Part shown: piece after piece, positions 16,677-26,365 of the stretch
Numbering within the stretch: the first letter of the stretch is position 1
Layout: every line of letters begins with the position of its first letter
Assembly: GCF_025917685.1 (NCBI RefSeq)
Contig: NZ_CP089518.1
Span: 3,969,001 to 4,033,000, forward strand
Direction: 5' to 3'
DNA: 64,000 nucleotides
Source of the DNA: Bacillus cereus
Lineage (GTDB): Bacteria; Bacillota; Bacilli; Bacillales; Bacillaceae_G
Translations under genes and position numbers: made by a program
The notes under the pieces: generated by a model
The model's input: the letters and a program-made list of their open reading frames with translations, nothing else
The model's database searches: none
Told to the model about the DNA's origin: nothing

Positions 16677-18098
16677 TTATGCGTGTAACGCTTTTCCATC
16701 TACAGCTAGTGCTGCTTCACCAATCGCCTCAGATAATGATGGATGCGGATGAATTGTATGTGCTACTTCCCAAGGTGTTGCATCAAGTACTCTTGCAAGA
16801 CCAGCTTCAGAAATCATATCTGTTACATGTGGTCCAATCATATGAACACCAAGAATGTCATTTGTTTCTTCATCAACTACAAGTTTTACAAATCCATCTG
16901 ATTCTCCGTATACAAGTGCTTTTCCGATTGCGCGGAATGAGAACTTACCTACTTTTAACTTATAGCCTTTTTCTTTCGCTTCTTGTTCTGTTAAACCAAC
17001 AGAAGCAACTTCTGGACTGCTATATACGCATTTTGATACCATAGAGTAATCAATTGGTGTAACTTCTTTCCCTGCAATATGTTCTACTGCAACAATTCCT
17101 TCATGAGAAGCAACGTGAGCAAGTTGTAAGCCACCGATTACATCTCCAATTGCGTAAATATGAGATTCTTTCGTTTGATAAAACTCATTTGTTTGAATGT
17201 ATCCTTTTTCCACAACGATATCCGTATTCTCTAAACCAATATTTTGCGTATTGGCTTGTCTTCCTACAGATACAAGCATTTTTTCTGCTTTAAATTCTTT
17301 ATTCTCACCGTTATGTTCAGCTTGAATTGTTACTCCATTATCTTTTACCAATGTTTCTGGTAATACTTTTGCACCAGTCACCACTTTAATACCTTTTTTC
17401 TTGAACAGACGTTGCATTTCTTTTGAAACATCCTGATCTTCTAGTGGTAAAATAGTTTTCGCATACTCTAACACTGTAACTTCTACACCGAAGTCAGCAA
17501 GCATCGATGCCCACTCAATACCGATTACACCGCCACCAACGATAATAATCGAGCTAGGAAGCGTTTCCATTTTCAGGGCATGATCTGAAGACATTACGTA
17601 CTCTCCGTCTAATTCTAAACCTGGTAATGAATTTGGACGAGAACCTGTTGCAACAAGTACATTTTTTGGAATTAACATTTCATTCTCTTCTCCACTTGCA
17701 AGTTCAACTGAAATTGTCCCTGGCATCGGAGAGAAAATAGATGGGCCAAGAATACGGCCAATACCTTCAAACACATCAATTTTACCTTGTTTCATTAAAT
17801 GTTGAACGCCTTTATGGAGCTGCGTTACAATCTTCTCTTTACGCTCTTGTACTTTTGCAAAGTTCAGTTCTACATTACTTGCAATAACTCCGAACTCTTC
17901 ACTTTTTTTAGCAGTTGCGTATACTTCTGCACTACGTAAAAGAGCTTTACTAGGAATACATCCTTTGTGCAAACAAGTACCACCAAGATTTTCTTTTTCA
18001 ACAAGTGCTGTTTTTAATCCTAGTTGTGATGCGCGAATAGCAGCAACATATCCACCTGTACCGCCGCCAACGATGACTAAATCATATTCTCTTGCCAT
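16677..18098 (-). CDS. lpdV: Dihydrolipoamide dehydrogenase of the Bkd complex (E3)
   Basis: 473 residues. FAD-binding GGGTGGYVAAIRA near residue 11, redox disulfide GGTCLHKGCIPSK near 40-52, NAD-binding GGGVIGIEWASMLADFG near 185, and active-site HPHPSLSEA near 448. It reoxidises the dihydrolipoyl group of E2 with NAD+. Being inside the ptb-bkd operon, it is the dedicated LpdV rather than the PdhD of the pyruvate complex. Confidence 0.94.
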   Translation of the reverse strand: MAREYDLVIVGGGTGGYVAAIRASQLGLKTALVEKENLGGTCLHKGCIPSKALLRSAEVYATAKKSEEFGVIASNVELNFAKVQERKEKIVTQLHKGVQHLMKQGKIDVFEGIGRILGPSIFSPMPGTISVELASGEENEMLIPKNVLVATGSRPNSLPGLELDGEYVMSSDHALKMETLPSSIIIVGGGVIGIEWASMLADFGVEVTVLEYAKTILPLEDQDVSKEMQRLFKKKGIKVVTGAKVLPETLVKDNGVTIQAEHNGENKEFKAEKMLVSVGRQANTQNIGLENTDIVVEKGYIQTNEFYQTKESHIYAIGDVIGGLQLAHVASHEGIVAVEHIAGKEVTPIDYSMVSKCVYSSPEVASVGLTEQEAKEKGYKLKVGKFSFRAIGKALVYGESDGFVKLVVDEETNDILGVHMIGPHVTDMISEAGLARVLDATPWEVAHTIHPHPSLSEAIGEAALAVDGKALHA

Positions 18099-18102
18099 TA
18101 TC

Positions 18103-19206
18103 TCAACCCCTAGCTACTGTTTGTTTTTCTCTTACAACATACTCTTTCGGCGCTTCTTCTTCACGTAATACACGAAGTGCTCCTTCTGCTAACGCTTGTA
18201 ACTCATCTTCTCCTGGATGCACAATAACATCTGCAATCCAGTCAACACGTTCTTTTATTTCATCGACAAGAATTTTACTGTATGCAAGTCCACCAGTTAA
18301 TACGATTGCATCGATTTTCCCGTGAAGTACAGCACTCGCTCCGCCAATCTCTTTTGCAACTTGATATGCCATTGCTTTATAAATAAGTGTTGCTTCAGGA
18401 TCACCTTTTTCAACCATTTGTTCTACTTTAATTGCATCGTTTGTACCGATTAGACTTACAAGTCCACCTTGTCCGACAAGTTTTTTAACCATTTCGTCTC
18501 GGTAATACTCACCAGAGAAACACATTTCAACTAATTGTCCTACTGGTACTGTACCAGCACGCTCTGGACTAAATGGTCCTTCTCCGTTTAAGCCGTTATT
18601 AACATCGATAACTTTCCCTTTTTTATGGGCACCAACTGTAATACCGCCACCCATATGTGTAACTAATAAATTTAAATCTTCGTATTTGTGATTTAATTGT
18701 TCAGCCACTTTACGAGCAACCGCTTTTTGGTTTAATGCATGGAAAATACTTTTACGTTCCATACCAGCAATACCGCTTATACGAGCAATTGGCTCCATTT
18801 CATCTACAACGACAGGATCCACAATGAATGCAGGAATATTTAATCCAGAAGCAATTTCATAAGCTAGAATGCCTCCAAGGTTTGAAGCGTGATGACCGCT
18901 GAACCCATTTTTTAAATCTTCTAACATTGCATCGTTTACTGTGTACGTACCGCCTTCGATTGGACGAAGTAATCCACCACGCCCACAAACAGCGTTTAAT
19001 TTTGAAATGTTAATACCATGCGAATGTAAAACTTCTAAAATCGTTTCTTTTCGAAATTCATATTGATCGATAATTCGCTTATATTTTCCAATCTGTTCTT
19101 CATCATGACGAATTGTTTCTTCTAAAACGGGTCTTTCATTATCAAAAACACCAATTTTTGTGGATGTACTACCCGGATTAATAACAAGAATTCGATTTAA
19201 GGACAA
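18103..19206 (-). CDS. buk: Butyrate kinase
   Basis: 367 residues when started at TTG 19206, which has GGAGG eight nucleotides upstream; the longer open frame (19233) places that Shine-Dalgarno inside the coding sequence. ASKHA kinase motifs: [17 protein letters not shown] at the start, [17 protein letters not shown] near 200, [14 protein letters not shown] near 225. It converts butyryl- and branched acyl-phosphates plus ADP to the acids plus ATP, taking the product of Ptb. It conserves energy when branched-chain keto acids are oxidised. Confidence 0.94.
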   Translation of the reverse strand: MSLNRILVINPGSTSTKIGVFDNERPVLEETIRHDEEQIGKYKRIIDQYEFRKETILEVLHSHGINISKLNAVCGRGGLLRPIEGGTYTVNDAMLEDLKNGFSGHHASNLGGILAYEIASGLNIPAFIVDPVVVDEMEPIARISGIAGMERKSIFHALNQKAVARKVAEQLNHKYEDLNLLVTHMGGGITVGAHKKGKVIDVNNGLNGEGPFSPERAGTVPVGQLVEMCFSGEYYRDEMVKKLVGQGGLVSLIGTNDAIKVEQMVEKGDPEATLIYKAMAYQVAKEIGGASAVLHGKIDAIVLTGGLAYSKILVDEIKERVDWIADVIVHPGEDELQALAEGALRVLREEEAPKEYVVREKQTVARG

Positions 19207-19228
19207 TGTTGCTACCTCCACTAATAAA

Positions 19229-19271
19229 TTCAAAAGGAAGTGGAAACCTCATAAGAGGTAACCACACCTTT
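19229..19271 (-). promoter_or_regulatory. Intercistronic inverted repeat between bcd and buk
   Basis: AAAAGG...CTTTT arms around GTGGAAACCTCATAAGAGGTAACCAC form a hairpin with AACCTC/GAGGTA pairing and outer CAAAAGG/CCTTTTG pairing. It may be an RNA-processing or stability element. No T-run follows. Confidence 0.45.
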
Positions 19272-19293
19272 TGTAAAAGTTGTATATGAATGA

Positions 19294-20394
19294 TTAGCGA
19301 CGGCTAATAATGTCGTGACCGTTGCGTAAGTATGTGCTACGAGTGTTTTTCAAGCTTGCAATGCGCTCTTCAGCTAGACGATCTGCTGCTACATAAGTTG
19401 CTATGCCATCGCGTTTTGAAATTTCGATTACTTTTGCAATTGTGTCATAAATAGACTCAACACGTTTTAAGGCACGTTCTCTATTGTATCCATATAACTC
19501 GTCTGCTACGTTAATTACACCACCTGCATTAATAACATAGTCTGGTGCGTATACAATACCCATTTCATGAATGATGTCGCCGTGACGATCTTCTTTTAAT
19601 TGGTTATTTGCAGAACCTGCGATTACTTTTGCTTTAAGTTGTGGAATAGTTTCATCATTAACTGTTGCGCCTAATGCACATGGTGCGTAAATATCACATT
19701 CAACACCGTAAATTTCATTTGGCTCAACCGCTGTTGCACCGAATTCTTCTACTGCACGTTGTACAGCTTCTTTATTAATATCTGTAACGATTAATTTTGC
19801 TCCTTCAGCGTGTAAATGTTTGCATAGGTGATATGCTACGTTACCAACACCTTGAACAGAAATTACTTTTCCTTCTAGACTATCTGTACCGAACGCTTCT
19901 TTTGCAGCTGCTTTCATACCACGGTAAACACCGTATGCAGTTACTGGAGATGGGTTACCAGAAGAACCGAATGAAGGTGAAATACCTGTTACAAAGTCAG
20001 TTTCTTCGTGGATAATATCCATATCATCTACTGTTGTACCAACATCTTCAGCTGTAATGTAACGTCCGTTTAGTCCTTGAATGTAGCGTCCTAATGCACG
20101 GAACATCGCTTCGCTTTTATCTTTACGTGGATCACCGATAATTACTGTTTTTGCACCACCTAAGTTTAAACCAGCTGCTGCATTTTTGTATGTCATCCCT
20201 TTTGCAAGACGCAATGCATCTTCAATCGCCGCTTCTTCAGAATCATATGTCCACATTCTTGTTCCACCAAGAGCTGGTCCAAGTGTTGTATCATGGATTG
20301 CAATGATTGCTTTTAAACCAGATTCTTTATCTTGACAAAATACCACTTGCTCATAATCATATTTTTCTAAGTATTCGAAGATTTCTAATGTCAT
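19294..20394 (-). CDS. bcd: Leucine/branched-chain amino-acid dehydrogenase
   Basis: 366 residues. Glu/Leu/Phe/Val dehydrogenase family: substrate-binding GGTRMW near residue 44, catalytic Lys in [20 protein letters not shown] near 68-84, and NAD-binding [12 protein letters not shown] near 180. It deaminates Leu, Ile and Val reversibly to the keto acids, with NAD+, feeding the Bkd complex. Second gene of the operon. The 87-nt gap to buk contains a GGTTTCCACTTCC-type inverted repeat (19225-19266) that could modulate expression. Confidence 0.94.
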   Translation of the reverse strand: MTLEIFEYLEKYDYEQVVFCQDKESGLKAIIAIHDTTLGPALGGTRMWTYDSEEAAIEDALRLAKGMTYKNAAAGLNLGGAKTVIIGDPRKDKSEAMFRALGRYIQGLNGRYITAEDVGTTVDDMDIIHEETDFVTGISPSFGSSGNPSPVTAYGVYRGMKAAAKEAFGTDSLEGKVISVQGVGNVAYHLCKHLHAEGAKLIVTDINKEAVQRAVEEFGATAVEPNEIYGVECDIYAPCALGATVNDETIPQLKAKVIAGSANNQLKEDRHGDIIHEMGIVYAPDYVINAGGVINVADELYGYNRERALKRVESIYDTIAKVIEISKRDGIATYVAADRLAEERIASLKNTRSTYLRNGHDIISRR

Positions 20395-20429
20395 TGTCGT
20401 TTCCCCCTAATTGTTTTACCCTATTTGGT

Positions 20430-21329
20430 TTATTTTGAAGCAGTCGCAACTGCCAATGCTAATGAATATACTTTTGTTTCTGCTGAATCAGCACGTGATG
20501 TTAAAACAATCGGTGCTTTAGCGCCTGCAATCATCGCCCCTACCTTTGCATTTGCAAAATAGACGAGTGATTTATATAGCACATTTCCAGCTTCAATCGT
20601 TGGGACGAGTAAAATGTCTGCCTTACCTGCTACATCACTTACTATGCCTTTATGTTCTGCTGCAATTTGTGATACTGCATTATCTAAAGCAAGTGGTCCA
20701 TCAACGACACAATTTTTAATTTGTCCGCGGCGATTCATTTGAGTTAACATCGCTGCATCAATTGTCGCTTGCATCGCAGGATTAACAACCTCTACCGCTG
20801 CAATTGGCGCTACCTTCGGCAAATCTATTCCTATTGCCCGGGCAACTTCTACAGTATTTTGTATAATAGCAGCTTTTTGTGTTACATCAGGTGCAATGTT
20901 CATCGCTGCATCTGTAACAAAAATAAGATGATCGTAATTTGGAACTTCAAACGCTGCAACGTGTGAAAGTACGCTGCCCTTACGAAGTCCCCACTCTTTA
21001 TTTAATACGGCTTTCAAAATATTTGCAGTTGGGATGTTCCCCTTCATAAGCACATCTGCTTCGCCATTTCTTACAGCTTTAACAGAAAGTTCTGCAGCCT
21101 CAGCACTTGACGTTGCTGCAATCACTTCAATATGTTCTGAAGTTTGTAATCCGTGCTCTTGTAGCATCCCCATTATTTTTTCTTGATTTCCATATAGACG
21201 AAATTGAGCTAGCTGTAGTTGAATTGCCTTCGCTACAGCTTCAATTACTTCATGATCTTCAGCTACTGCTACAGCCACAGTTTTTTTAGGCTGTCCTGCC
21301 GCTTGATCAATTAAATGTTCTAACTTCAT
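20430..21329 (-). CDS. ptb: Phosphate butyryltransferase
   Basis: 299 residues, the usual size for Ptb. Hallmarks are VLMKGNIPTANILKAVLN near residue 92, HVAAFEVPNYDHLIFVTDAAMNI near 120-145 and a C-terminal ADILLVPTIEAGNVLYKSL (residues ~232-250). It converts branched acyl-CoA plus Pi to acyl-phosphate plus CoA for butyrate kinase. First gene of the operon, read from a sigma-54 promoter at 21374-21389. The Shine-Dalgarno is weak (AAGGG, 13 nt away). Confidence 0.93.
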   Translation of the reverse strand: MKLEHLIDQAAGQPKKTVAVAVAEDHEVIEAVAKAIQLQLAQFRLYGNQEKIMGMLQEHGLQTSEHIEVIAATSSAEAAELSVKAVRNGEADVLMKGNIPTANILKAVLNKEWGLRKGSVLSHVAAFEVPNYDHLIFVTDAAMNIAPDVTQKAAIIQNTVEVARAIGIDLPKVAPIAAVEVVNPAMQATIDAAMLTQMNRRGQIKNCVVDGPLALDNAVSQIAAEHKGIVSDVAGKADILLVPTIEAGNVLYKSLVYFANAKVGAMIAGAKAPIVLTSRADSAETKVYSLALAVATASK

Positions 21330-21373
21330 ATTTTGTAATCAACCCTTTCCGTCGTCCCTCGTCTATTCATTAA

Positions 21374-21389
21374 GCAAATACCGTGCCAA
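21374..21389 (-). promoter_or_regulatory. Sigma-54 (SigL) promoter of the ptb-bkd operon
   Basis: On the minus strand TTGGCAC-GGTAT-TTGCT: GG at -24 and GC at -12 with exact spacing. It lies 45 nt upstream of ptb and immediately downstream of a gene for a sigma-54 activator, matching B. subtilis SigL/BkdR control. Confidence 0.93.
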
Positions 21390-21497
21390 CTTTTAAAAGT
21401 GGTCTTACCAATAATGAAAACGCATTCAAAATGCTGTAAAATCAATACTTTGGAAAACAACGAAATATTCTGTCTTGTTTTGTCGCTTTTTGTATAC

Positions 21498-21534
21498 CAT
21501 GCAATAAATTGCACGGTACGCAATTTATTGCATG
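21498..21534. promoter_or_regulatory. Probable BkdR upstream activating site (palindrome)
   Basis: CATGCAATAAATTGC (21498-21512) and GCAATTTATTGCATG (21520-21534) are perfect 15-bp inverted arms separated by ACGGTAC. It covers the end of the bkdR gene, about 110-125 bp upstream of the sigma-54 promoter, a normal distance for an enhancer-binding protein. No T-run follows, so it is unlikely to be a terminator. Confidence 0.65.
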
Positions 21535-23597
21535 CTATTTTTTGCACAGTCGTGCTTTTCTAGCTTGTAATATAAGTTTCGAACTGAAATCCCTAACGCT
21601 TTTGCAGTTTTCGTTTTGTTCCCCTCAAATTTCTCCAAATATTCACGTATAATATTCCCCTCAAATTCTGTCACTAAGTGTTCAAGGGCCTTCTCCTCTA
21701 ATTCAGGTAATAAATTATTTTGTTTCGTCTCCACTTGTTCTTCTTTATGTAATAGGGGTAAATGATGTACATCAATGTATATCTCGTTATAATTCATAAA
21801 AATAATTGCTCGCCCTAGAATATTTTCAAGTTCCCTAACATTTCCTGGCCATTCATATGATTGTAAATACGAAACAGCTGAATCGGTGAGCCCTTCTACA
21901 TTCCGGCCATAATCTTGGTTAATTTTTTGAATTAACCTTTCTGCAATCGCTGGTATATCTCCTTTGCGCTGACGAAGAGAAGGGATTTGAATCGGAATTT
22001 TATTTAAGCGGTAATATAAATCTTCTCGGAACTTTCCTTCTAAAATTGCTTTTTCTAAATTCACATGCGTCGCTGCAATTACTCGAACATTAATAGGTAT
22101 CGCTTTCGTTCCACCTACTTTCACAATCTCTTTTTCCTGCAGTACTCGAAGGAGCTTTGCTTGCGTATTTGCAGATAATTCTCCAATTTCATCTAAAAAA
22201 ATACTTCCATTGTTCGCTTCTTCAAAGAACCCTCGTTTCCCGCCTCTTTTCGCTCCCGAGAACGCACCTTCCTCATAACCGAATAATTCACTTTCTAATA
22301 ACGTCTCGGAAATAGCAGCACAGTTTACTCTGACGAACTTATTGTATTTTCGATTACTACCATTATGAATAGCGTGTGCAAACAACTCTTTCCCTGTCCC
22401 TGATTCCCCTCTAAGTAGTACCGTTGCTGGTGTATTCGCTCCAAGTTTTGCTTGTTCAATAGCTGCTGTTGTTTCATCTGACTTCCCGACTATATCATCA
22501 AATGAATATTTCGCTTCTAATGTTCGGATGATTTGTCTTGCTCTATTTAATTCATTTGTTAATTTTTGAATTTCTGATACGTCACGAATTACCCCGACGC
22601 TACCTTTCAATATTCCATCTACAATAACTGGTGCTACGTTTACAATTACGTCGCGCTTCTTTTGCCCAATCTTCATATGTATTCCTCGTACCGCTCGGCG
22701 TGTCCGAAGTACTTTCATATGCATACTTTCACCTTCTACAATATCAGTTGTAGCTGGCTGCCCGAGAATATCTTCTTCCGTCAAACCTGTTAGCTTCGTA
22801 TATGCAGGGTTTATAACTAACCCCCTTCCTTTCTCATCGACAACCGAAATCGCTTCTTCAGATGAGTTAATGATCGCCTCGAGTAGCGTTTGAATTTCTT
22901 TTAAGTCTGTAACTTCTTCCGCTAAATCTACAACTTCTGTAATATCTTTAAAAATCGCAAATGCCCCTTGAACCTCTCCGCCTTCTTTTAATATTGGTAT
23001 ACGCGTTGTAATGATCTTCTTGTCATTTTCTAACGTCAGTTCATGGTTCACTTCTATTTGTTTCGTACGTATAATACGGAGCAACTTACTCGTTGGAATA
23101 ACTTCTAAAATATATTTCCCTACCGCTTCTTCTTTTTTATATCCGATAATACGCTCTGCGCTTTTATTAAACAGACGGACTTTTCCCTCTCGATCAATAA
23201 CAATCATACCGTCATGTGTAGAATTTAAAATTAATTCTCCTTGTTGCGTTTGTTCCTCTAACTGCCCAATCAAACCTTCCTTCTCATGCGCTAATCTCGT
23301 AACAATTTTCGCAATATCCCCTGGTATAAGAAGAGTATCTTTATGCTTTTTCATTAATAAATCTTTATGTAAATCATCGTCACCTGTCATATCAAACATT
23401 ACATCAATATGCATAGAAAGAAACGACGTTACGCTCTCTCCAATTGTAACCCCGTATTCCTTAGCCATTTGTAATCCTTTTGCAATCGGATTTATATCAA
23501 TAATCCCTATAATTTGAAATATATTCGAACTTTGTAACAGATTCAGCAGTGTACTGCCACCTTCACCTGCACCAACAATTAAAACTTTTTGTTTCAT
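21525..23597 (-). CDS. bkdR: Sigma-54-dependent activator BkdR
   Basis: 690 residues. The N-terminal ~100 residues look Rossmann-like ([14 protein letters not shown]), followed by two PAS domains (about 120-225 and 240-345), an AAA+ domain (about 380-610) with Walker [16 protein letters not shown] and the sigma-54-contacting GAFSGA loop (usual GAFTGA), and a C-terminal Fis-type helix-turn-helix with [20 protein letters not shown]. It activates ptb-bkd from SigL promoters, probably in response to branched-chain metabolites. It lies upstream of the operon in the same direction, with the palindrome at its own 3' end. Confidence 0.93.
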   Translation of the reverse strand: MKQKVLIVGAGEGGSTLLNLLQSSNIFQIIGIIDINPIAKGLQMAKEYGVTIGESVTSFLSMHIDVMFDMTGDDDLHKDLLMKKHKDTLLIPGDIAKIVTRLAHEKEGLIGQLEEQTQQGELILNSTHDGMIVIDREGKVRLFNKSAERIIGYKKEEAVGKYILEVIPTSKLLRIIRTKQIEVNHELTLENDKKIITTRIPILKEGGEVQGAFAIFKDITEVVDLAEEVTDLKEIQTLLEAIINSSEEAISVVDEKGRGLVINPAYTKLTGLTEEDILGQPATTDIVEGESMHMKVLRTRRAVRGIHMKIGQKKRDVIVNVAPVIVDGILKGSVGVIRDVSEIQKLTNELNRARQIIRTLEAKYSFDDIVGKSDETTAAIEQAKLGANTPATVLLRGESGTGKELFAHAIHNGSNRKYNKFVRVNCAAISETLLESELFGYEEGAFSGAKRGGKRGFFEEANNGSIFLDEIGELSANTQAKLLRVLQEKEIVKVGGTKAIPINVRVIAATHVNLEKAILEGKFREDLYYRLNKIPIQIPSLRQRKGDIPAIAERLIQKINQDYGRNVEGLTDSAVSYLQSYEWPGNVRELENILGRAIIFMNYNEIYIDVHHLPLLHKEEQVETKQNNLLPELEEKALEHLVTEFEGNIIREYLEKFEGNKTKTAKALGISVRNLYYKLEKHDCAKNSMQ

Positions 23598-23734
23598 ATA
23601 TTACACTTCCTCTCGAAGTATCTCTGCAAAATTTTTCACATTCTTATCTTACTCGTTCAGCAACCTCTTGACAAACCCCCATTCCATATAACATCATTAA
23701 AATACACAAAATAATCTGAAAAGGAGCGTTATTT

Positions 23735-23968
23735 ATGCAGCGTTACCTCGCTCTATTATTAGCACTCATCCCCATTTCATTAGCCGTGCTTGGTATTAAA
23801 CTAATGAGAGATACTGTATTTGGGATTTTGTTCTCCCCAATCCCTATATTGTGGTTACAATTTTTAATCGGCGCTCTTTGCTTTGCACTCGGGTTTTATA
23901 TCTTCGGCGGCTTCGTCTTACACAGGGATCGTAAGAGAAATAAAGTACAAGCACGCTTCAGAAGATAA
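23735..23968 (+). CDS. yqzF: DUF2627 membrane protein (YqzF-like)
   Basis: 77 residues with AAGGAG (23720-23725) before the ATG. Two hydrophobic segments (about residues 5-25 and 33-60) and a basic tail VLHRDRKRNKVQARFRR. It matches the small YqzF/DUF2627 family that neighbours bkdR in Bacillus. Function unknown. Confidence 0.8.
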   Translation: MQRYLALLLALIPISLAVLGIKLMRDTVFGILFSPIPILWLQFLIGALCFALGFYIFGGFVLHRDRKRNKVQARFRR

Positions 23969-23993
23969 AACAAAGTTTTCACATATCATAAAT

Positions 23994-24028
23994 AAAAAAT
24001 GAGACCATTATATTAGGTCTCATTTTTT
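23994..24028. terminator. Bidirectional terminator
   Basis: AAAAAATGAGACC / GGTCTCATTTTTT stem with a 9-nt loop, between the converging yqzF and yqiK genes. Confidence 0.92.
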
Positions 24029-24748
24029 TATCGGTAATAAAGTTCTTGCTGTTTCAGGATAATCAGTAATAATCGCCGATATATTCATATCAAAATATTT
24101 ACGCATAAGCGTTTCTTCATTTATCGTGTAAGGACGAACCTCCACACCACTTTCCATCGTTAATTCAGCGATAGCATCTTGAAGATAACGATAATTCGGA
24201 TGTACTGCAGTAGCACCCATCTTTTTTGCATATGCCCACGGGCTATGCAAACCTTCACGATACAAAATAGCTGTTTGAATATCAGGAGCCATCATATGAC
24301 ACCGCTTCATACTGTAGTGATTAAAAGAAGAAAACACAATCCGATCCTCTAGACTAAACTTACGTACAAGTGTTATAACCTCTTCTTCTAAACCTCTGTA
24401 TGGGATTTTATTATTTTTCAGTTCAATATTGAGTAGCAATTTCGTTTTTGCGAGCCATTCTAACACCTCTTCTAGAAGAGGTATTTTGCAAAAACCTACT
24501 TTGTCACCGAATTTATAACTCGCATCCAACTTACATAAATCCTCATATAAATAATTTCGAACCGCACCTTTTCCATTTGTTGTCCGATCCACCGTTTCAT
24601 CATGAATGACGACAACTTTTCGATCTTTCGTGAATTGAACATCGAGTTCAATTCCATCTGCTCCAAAAGCCTCCGCCGCTTCAAATGAAATCATTGTATT
24701 TTCCGGATACGTTCCCGCTGCACCACGATGTGCAAATATAAGAGTCAT
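24020..24748 (-). CDS. Glycerophosphodiester phosphodiesterase (YqiK-like)
   Basis: About 242 residues. GDPD-domain motifs: FAHRGAAGTYPENT at residues 5-18, ELDVQFTKDRKVVVIHDETVDRTTN near 37-60 (Glu/Asp metal ligands and catalytic His), and LLNIELKN near 100. It has no signal peptide, so it is probably cytoplasmic, hydrolysing glycerophosphodiesters to glycerol-3-phosphate. ATG 24748 has GGAG at 5 nt; the frame extends two codons upstream to a GTG. Confidence 0.88.
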   Translation of the reverse strand: MTLIFAHRGAAGTYPENTMISFEAAEAFGADGIELDVQFTKDRKVVVIHDETVDRTTNGKGAVRNYLYEDLCKLDASYKFGDKVGFCKIPLLEEVLEWLAKTKLLLNIELKNNKIPYRGLEEEVITLVRKFSLEDRIVFSSFNHYSMKRCHMMAPDIQTAILYREGLHSPWAYAKKMGATAVHPNYRYLQDAIAELTMESGVEVRPYTINEETLMRKYFDMNISAIITDYPETARTLLPIKK

Positions 24749-24798
24749 CCTCACTCCCCCAATCTTATGCTATACTATACGAAAAAGGAGGTACTTCT

Positions 24799-24945
24799 AT
24801 GAGACCATTACAAATTTCTCCAGACACTGCAGTCCGCCTATCAAAAGCGTTAGGTGTTCCACTTGAACAACTTATGCATATGCCACAGCATATTTTAATC
24901 CAAAAGTTAGTTGAATTAGAAAAACAAAATAAAAACGAAGAATAA
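24799..24945 (+). CDS. YycC-like small protein
   Basis: 48 residues with AAGGAGG (24785-24791) before ATG. The sequence MRPLQISPDTAVRLSKALG, then PLEQLMHMPQHILIQKLVEL, is hydrophilic with a helix and closely resembles the YycC family of small Bacillus proteins, which lack known function. The putative promoter TATACT at about 24773 is compact. It is followed by a terminator. Confidence 0.75.
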   Translation: MRPLQISPDTAVRLSKALGVPLEQLMHMPQHILIQKLVELEKQNKNEE

Positions 24946-24948
24946 TAT

Positions 24949-24974
24949 AGTCCTGTTTTGCAGGGCTTTTTATT
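24949..24974 (+). terminator. Terminator of the YycC-like gene
   Basis: AGTCCTG-TTTTG-CAGGGCT hairpin with TTTTTA, just after the stop codon. Confidence 0.85.
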
Positions 24975-25034
24975 ATCATCTATTATATCATGGATAACTT
25001 ACCCACTAAAATTATGAATGCATGGAACAACAAA

Positions 25035-25063
25035 ATAAAAAGCCTCTATAGAGAAGCTTTTTT
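25035..25063 (-). terminator. Bidirectional hairpin downstream of the fragment
   Basis: AAAAGC...GCTTTT with inner TCTATAGA; T-runs on both sides. It follows the remnant reading frame on the minus strand in terminator position. Confidence 0.65.
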
Positions 25064-25079
25064 CTACAAATTGCAAATT

Positions 25080-25190
25080 TTAAGTTCCACCAACATATTG
25101 AAGGTCTCCAGATTTATGTAATTCACCTGTTACTCCATCTCCAAAATTATTTAAAGAAAAAGTTTGCTCTTCTAGCGAATCCTTTTCGAT
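25080..25190 (-). pseudogene. Possible degenerate gene fragment
   Basis: A 36-codon frame bounded by stops and without ATG, GTG or TTG in the right place. Its translation includes LNNFGDGVTGELHKSGDLQY, which reads like a real protein C-terminus (polar, glycine-turn rich) and is followed by a terminator-like hairpin. I do not recognise it. It could be the tail of a deleted gene or chance. Confidence 0.3.
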
Positions 25191-25205
25191 TTAAAATTCG
25201 AAATC

Positions 25206-25262
25206 AGACAAAAAACACCGCCCTCTCGATAGTTTTAGTAACTACCAAAAGAACGGTGTTTA
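25206..25262 (-). terminator. Terminator of spo0A
   Basis: On the minus strand AAACACCG...CGGTGTTT plus inner TAGTT...AACTA pairing, followed by TTTTTTG. A smaller stem-loop (TGACCG/CGGTCA, 25270-25292) lies between it and the stop codon. Confidence 0.8.
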
Positions 25263-25356
25263 TCACTCAAATGACCGTGTTATTTATCGGTCAAAGATAT
25301 TTATTGCTCAACGTTCTCTAACGTTAAAGTCGCGTCAGATACTGTTATATCAACAT

Positions 25357-26151
25357 TTAAGAAGCCTTATGTTCAAGTCTTAGCTTATCCGCAACCATTG
25401 CGATAAACTCGGAATTCGTAGGTTTTGCTTTTGACATCGATACAGTATAACCAAATAAGGACGAAATAGAATCAATATTCCCACGGCTCCAAGCCACTTC
25501 AATTGCGTGACGGATTGCGCGCTCGACACGACTTGCTGTTGTATTATATTTCTTTGCGATATCTGGATATAATACTTTCGTAATAGATCCTAGTAATTCG
25601 ATATCATTGTACACCATAGAGATTGCTTCTCGTAAGTACATGTACCCTTTAATATGAGCGGGTACACCAATTTCATGAATGATACTTGTAATACTCGCAT
25701 CTAAGTTTTTCGGTTTTCCATCGATCGTTGTTGCTGATCGGAAAGATGGTAATGGACGTTTAATGGTAGCATTTGCTTTACCACTCACTTGACGAATATG
25801 ACTCGTTAAATTCTCCATATCAAATGGTTTTAATATGAAATATGATGCACCTAAATCAACCGCTTTTTTCGTCACATCTTCTTGTCCAAACGCTGTCAAC
25901 ATAATAACGCTAGGTTGTCTTAACCTTTCAATATGTCGCATTTTCTCTAGCACAGCTAGACCATCTAAATGTGGCATAATAATGTCTAAAACGAGTACAT
26001 CAGGCTGCTTGTCTGTCAATAAGTTTAAACATTCTTGACCATTGTAAGCAGTTCCGATTACTTCCATATCATCCTGAGCAGCAACATAGCTCTCTAGCAT
26101 TGATACCAATTCTTTATTATCATCCACAAGACATACTTTAATTTTCTCCAC
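25357..26151 (-). CDS. spo0A: Sporulation master regulator Spo0A
   Basis: 264 residues starting at GTG 26151, with GGAGG 7 nt upstream; the open frame to 26223 is not translated from a good site. Receiver domain: acidic pair near residue 10, phospho-acceptor Asp in [11 protein letters not shown] near 56, and the conserved Lys in FILKPFD near 108. The C-terminal effector domain (from ~145, [20 protein letters not shown] and [19 protein letters not shown]) binds 0A boxes. Phosphorylated through the Spo0F/Spo0B relay, it controls entry into sporulation. A 0A box and SigH-like promoter lie upstream. Confidence 0.97.
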   Translation of the reverse strand: MEKIKVCLVDDNKELVSMLESYVAAQDDMEVIGTAYNGQECLNLLTDKQPDVLVLDIIMPHLDGLAVLEKMRHIERLRQPSVIMLTAFGQEDVTKKAVDLGASYFILKPFDMENLTSHIRQVSGKANATIKRPLPSFRSATTIDGKPKNLDASITSIIHEIGVPAHIKGYMYLREAISMVYNDIELLGSITKVLYPDIAKKYNTTASRVERAIRHAIEVAWSRGNIDSISSLFGYTVSMSKAKPTNSEFIAMVADKLRLEHKAS

Positions 26152-26175
26152 AGTTTTTCCTCCCTTACCGAATCG

Positions 26176-26241
26176 ATTCTTCCGACATGTGTAAGCTTCT
26201 AGGCTACATGAATTGTTCGACAATTGTGTGAAAATTCCCTT
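26176..26241 (-). promoter_or_regulatory. spo0A upstream control: 0A box and SigH-like promoter
   Basis: TTGTCGAA (minus strand, 26216-26223) matches the 0A-box core TGTCGAA exactly. A weaker TGTCGGAA lies at 26180-26187. A SigH-like -35 AAGGGAATT (26233-26241) and GAACAATTC (26210-26218) are spaced 14 bp. The 0A box is exact; the SigH assignment is tentative. Confidence 0.6.
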
Positions 26242-26365
26242 TTAAAGTTTCTTACTTTCCGATAAAAACACAAAAAAATATATTTATCGCCCATTTACTT
26301 TCTTTCGCAACACATTCCATCATAGAATTACAACGAAACGTTCAACCCTTTTCTTATATTTTACA

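Larger units (their letters stand above)
24975..25205. other. Intergenic region with a possible gene fragment
   Basis: About 230 bp between the YycC-like gene and the spo0A terminator. Apart from a bidirectional hairpin at 25035-25063 and the fragment at 25080-25190, nothing is recognised. Confidence 0.5.

Noticed and set aside
21498..21534. Palindrome as the bkdR terminator
   Set aside because: No T-run follows on either strand and the loop is short and G/C containing; position favours an activator site.
21326..21547. 73-codon frame on the minus strand between bkdR and ptb
   Set aside because: It covers the sigma-54 promoter and the palindrome; composition and start do not support a gene.
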